The notes under the pieces were generated by a model. It made no database searches. It had not been told where the DNA came from and was given only the letters and a program-made list of their open reading frames with translations. The position numbers were made by a program, and so were the translations under genes. Below are positions 62,683 to 64,000 of a stretch of DNA of 64,000 bases, in pieces. Origin of the DNA: Bacteroidaceae bacterium (GTDB taxonomy: Bacteria > Bacteroidota > Bacteroidia > Bacteroidales > Bacteroidaceae); the NCBI GenBank assembly GCA_017965425.1, contig JAGCPY010000061.1, forward strand, positions 20,352 to 84,351, written 5' to 3'. How positions within the stretch are numbered: position 1 is the first letter of the stretch; the number at the start of each line of letters is the position of its first letter.

Positions 62683-62712
62683 CAAATGTACACAAAAAAG
62701 GTATGACACAAA
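62683..62712 (-). promoter_or_regulatory. Promoter of the SPOR lipoprotein gene
   Basis: On the minus strand TTTG (62712-62709), an 18-bp spacer and TACATTTG (62690-62683), 44 bp before the ATG. Confidence 0.55.
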
Positions 62713-62807
62713 GGATTCACATATAAAAAAAACGTTAAAAGTGTGCACTTTAACGGATATTTTGTGAAAAACCCGCCTTTTCATGAACAAATAAGACAGA
62801 AAAAGCT

Positions 62808-62815
62808 TACATTTG
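62808..62815 (+). promoter_or_regulatory. Promoter -7 box of the YtxH gene
   Basis: TACATTTG on the plus strand, 45 bp before the ATG at 62861. Confidence 0.5.
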
Positions 62816-62860
62816 CCGTCGCAAACCTCAATTATCAACCATTAACAACATCCTTAGACA

Positions 62861-63076
62861 ATGAAAGCACTCAACTATCTCGTAGCATTCCTCGGTGGCG
62901 TGGCTATAGGCTCTGCCGCAGGCATCCTCCTCGCACCCGAAAAAGGCACAGACACCCGCGAACGCATCGCAGAAGCATTGCGTAAACGCGGCATCCGCCT
63001 CAACCGAAAGGACATGAACGCACTCGTGAACGACATCTCCGAGGAACTGGCCAACGCCACCGACGAAAACGAATAA
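62861..63076 (+). CDS. YtxH-domain small membrane protein
   Basis: 71 residues. One helix with small residues (YLVAFLGGVAIGSAAGILLAPEKG), the YtxH signature, followed by a charged helical tail. Nine bp ahead of the holin-like gene. Function unknown; members are often linked to stress or envelope genes. Confidence 0.88.
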   Translation: MKALNYLVAFLGGVAIGSAAGILLAPEKGTDTRERIAEALRKRGIRLNRKDMNALVNDISEELANATDENE

Positions 63077-63085
63077 GCACGCGGC

Positions 63086-63691
63086 ATGTTCTTCTCCAAC
63101 GAACAGAACACCGAACGCATGAGCCAGCTGTTTGCGGAAGCCCGCGACTTTTGGCAACTGCAGAAAAAGTACCTCAGCCTCAATACGGCTGAGGTGCTTA
63201 CCCGCATCCTCTCTGCCATCGCTCTTTGGGGCATCATCATCTTGGTAGGGTCGTTAGTTTTGCTCTTCGGTAGCTTCGCCCTCGCTTTCTGGCTCGGAAG
63301 CCTGTTGGACAGCAACATGCTCGGTTTCGCTATCATTGCTGCCGTTCTCGCATTGCTCATATTCATGATTTATGCGAATCGCGTCGCTTGGATCGTTGCT
63401 CCAACCACACGGTTTATTGTCAACTTGTTGGCATCCAAACTCGTCATTCCAACCTTGGAGGCAGTGACCATAGAAAAGGAACACACACGCCAGCAACTCG
63501 AACAAAACCAAGAAGAACTTCGCACCACGGCCAGCACAATTCTTGCTCCACCATCTGAACACAAGGACAAATGGGAAAACGTGTCCAACCTTGTTCAGAA
63601 CGGTTTTACCATCTTTCGAGGCGTCCAGATTGGACTCAGCGCCATCGCCGCCGCCCGTTCTTTCTTCAAGATAGGCAAGCGCCGCCGCTGA
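63086..63691 (+). CDS. Phage holin-superfamily (actinobacterial Holin-X-like) membrane protein
   Basis: 201 residues. Two strong membrane helices (about 43-70 and 78-98), a short amphipathic start (MSQLFAEARDFWQLQKKYLSLNTAEVLTRI) and a long cytoplasmic tail with a third hydrophobic helix near the end (GVQIGLSAIAAARSFF). The block before and between the helices resembles the putative superfamily III holin-X group common next to YtxH genes in Bacteroidota. It is unlikely to be a real phage lysis gene here. Confidence 0.8.
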   Translation: MFFSNEQNTERMSQLFAEARDFWQLQKKYLSLNTAEVLTRILSAIALWGIIILVGSLVLLFGSFALAFWLGSLLDSNMLGFAIIAAVLALLIFMIYANRVAWIVAPTTRFIVNLLASKLVIPTLEAVTIEKEHTRQQLEQNQEELRTTASTILAPPSEHKDKWENVSNLVQNGFTIFRGVQIGLSAIAAARSFFKIGKRRR

Positions 63692-63716
63692 TTACTCTGC
63701 ATTTCCACATACACAC

Positions 63717-63751
63717 CGCCGCCAGTCCCATGCACGATGGAACTGGCGGCG
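63717..63751. terminator. Hairpin at the end of the YtxH/holin unit
   Basis: CGCCGCCAGT (63717-63726) pairs perfectly with ACTGGCGGCG (63742-63751) around a 15-nt loop. No clean U-run follows, so a terminator role is likely but not certain. The partial minus gene converges on it. Confidence 0.5.
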
Positions 63752-63774
63752 AATCATTTATCAAAAAGGGACGT

Positions 63775-64000
63775 CTACTTCACCACGACCTTACGACCGT
63801 TGATGATATAAATGCCTTTCGGCAAGTGAGGTAGCTGTCCGGCAGTGCGTCCTCCGCCGTGAGGTGATAGGCCAGGAAGGGCTTGATCTCTCCTTTCTGG
63901 TGCGTGATGGTCTGCACGTCGAATGGCAGCACCAGCGACTCCCATCCCCTGCACTCGCCCTTGTTGGTTTCTTGCAGGTAGGCGTGCGTGTAGCTGATGC
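63775..64000 (-). pseudogene. 3' end of a secreted-protein gene, probably frameshifted
   Basis: From the window edge one frame reads ISYTHAYLQETNKGECRGWE then SLVLPFDVQTITHQKGEIKP and is of the type seen in Prevotella surface proteins before the C-terminal tail. It then leaves the expected track and stops at 63780. A different frame over the same bases ends GIYIINGRKVVVK and stops at 63775, the usual tail of such proteins. The shift between frames occurs at about 63840-63870. A deletion joining two parts of a longer gene, or a sequencing error, are the alternatives. Confidence 0.55.

Noticed and set aside
63086-63691. Prophage, from the holin-like call
   Set aside because: No endolysin, tail, capsid or integrase gene nearby; the protein pairs with a YtxH gene, as is usual for chromosomal membrane proteins.

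Overview
The window comes from a Bacteroidales chromosome, most likely Prevotellaceae (Prevotella or Segatella type). Pointers are the Bacteroidota promoter box TAnnTTTG ahead of many genes, the lack of clear Shine-Dalgarno sequences, MacB-like exporters split into one ATPase and two permeases, C10 (streptopain-type) peptidase, DUF4836, secreted proteins ending in a short DLQGRR...GLYI tail, and GH16/GH30/GH35 enzymes. The assignment rests on gene content and motifs, not on a search. No rRNA or tRNA gene was seen.

Layout. 1-4704: a minus-strand MacAB-like efflux operon (ATPase, two permeases, HlyD adaptor) plus the first codons of another gene. 4705-5473: a gene-poor stretch with a large hairpin built from GTGAGGGAT words. 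5474-8765: a secreted GH30 glycosidase facing a two-domain esterase. 8783-16132: a closely spaced minus-strand run of kdgK, eda, a DUF3298 lipoprotein, a C10 peptidase, an HD hydrolase and iorAB. 16304-18922: NhaC-type antiporter, rsmG and an MBL-fold hydrolase. 18974-20842: a FetB-like permease and a Gfo/Idh/MocA oxidoreductase. 21228-28991: a complete type I restriction-modification operon (hsdM, Bro-N/DinD gene, hsdS, Bro-N-Fic fusion, hsdR). 29316-36628: alanine dehydrogenase and a sialic-acid operon (nanA, mutarotase-symporter fusion, GlcNAc 2-epimerase) interrupted by a GxxExxY gene inside inverted repeats. 37011-39535: a preQ1 riboswitch followed by a VUT-family transporter, queC and RNase Z. 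39628-42605: small secreted and conserved proteins, an ECF sigma/anti-sigma unit and a DUF486 membrane protein. 42610-52508: a long minus-strand block from a nucleoside permease through a bifunctional nuclease, rsmE, DUF4836, an FtsEX-like pair and an APH-RapZ fusion to a TonB-dependent receptor. 52641-56118: GH16 and GH35 enzymes. 56392-63691: aspS and housekeeping genes (def, ruvX, SPOR, YtxH). The window ends in a broken-looking secreted-protein gene.

Functional themes. Polysaccharide breakdown (GH30, GH16, GH35, esterase) sits with hexuronate catabolism (kdgK-eda). Sialic acid would be imported and mutarotated by the fusion protein, cleaved by NanA and epimerised to GlcNAc. The preQ1 switch controls queuosine-precursor uptake and synthesis. 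The main oddities are the repeat-bounded GxxExxY element inside the nan operon, Bro-N/Fic genes between the hsd genes with a probable frameshift at the end of hsdS, three loci with long inverted repeats made of GTGA words, and short G-rich or palindromic elements lying in frame inside many coding regions.
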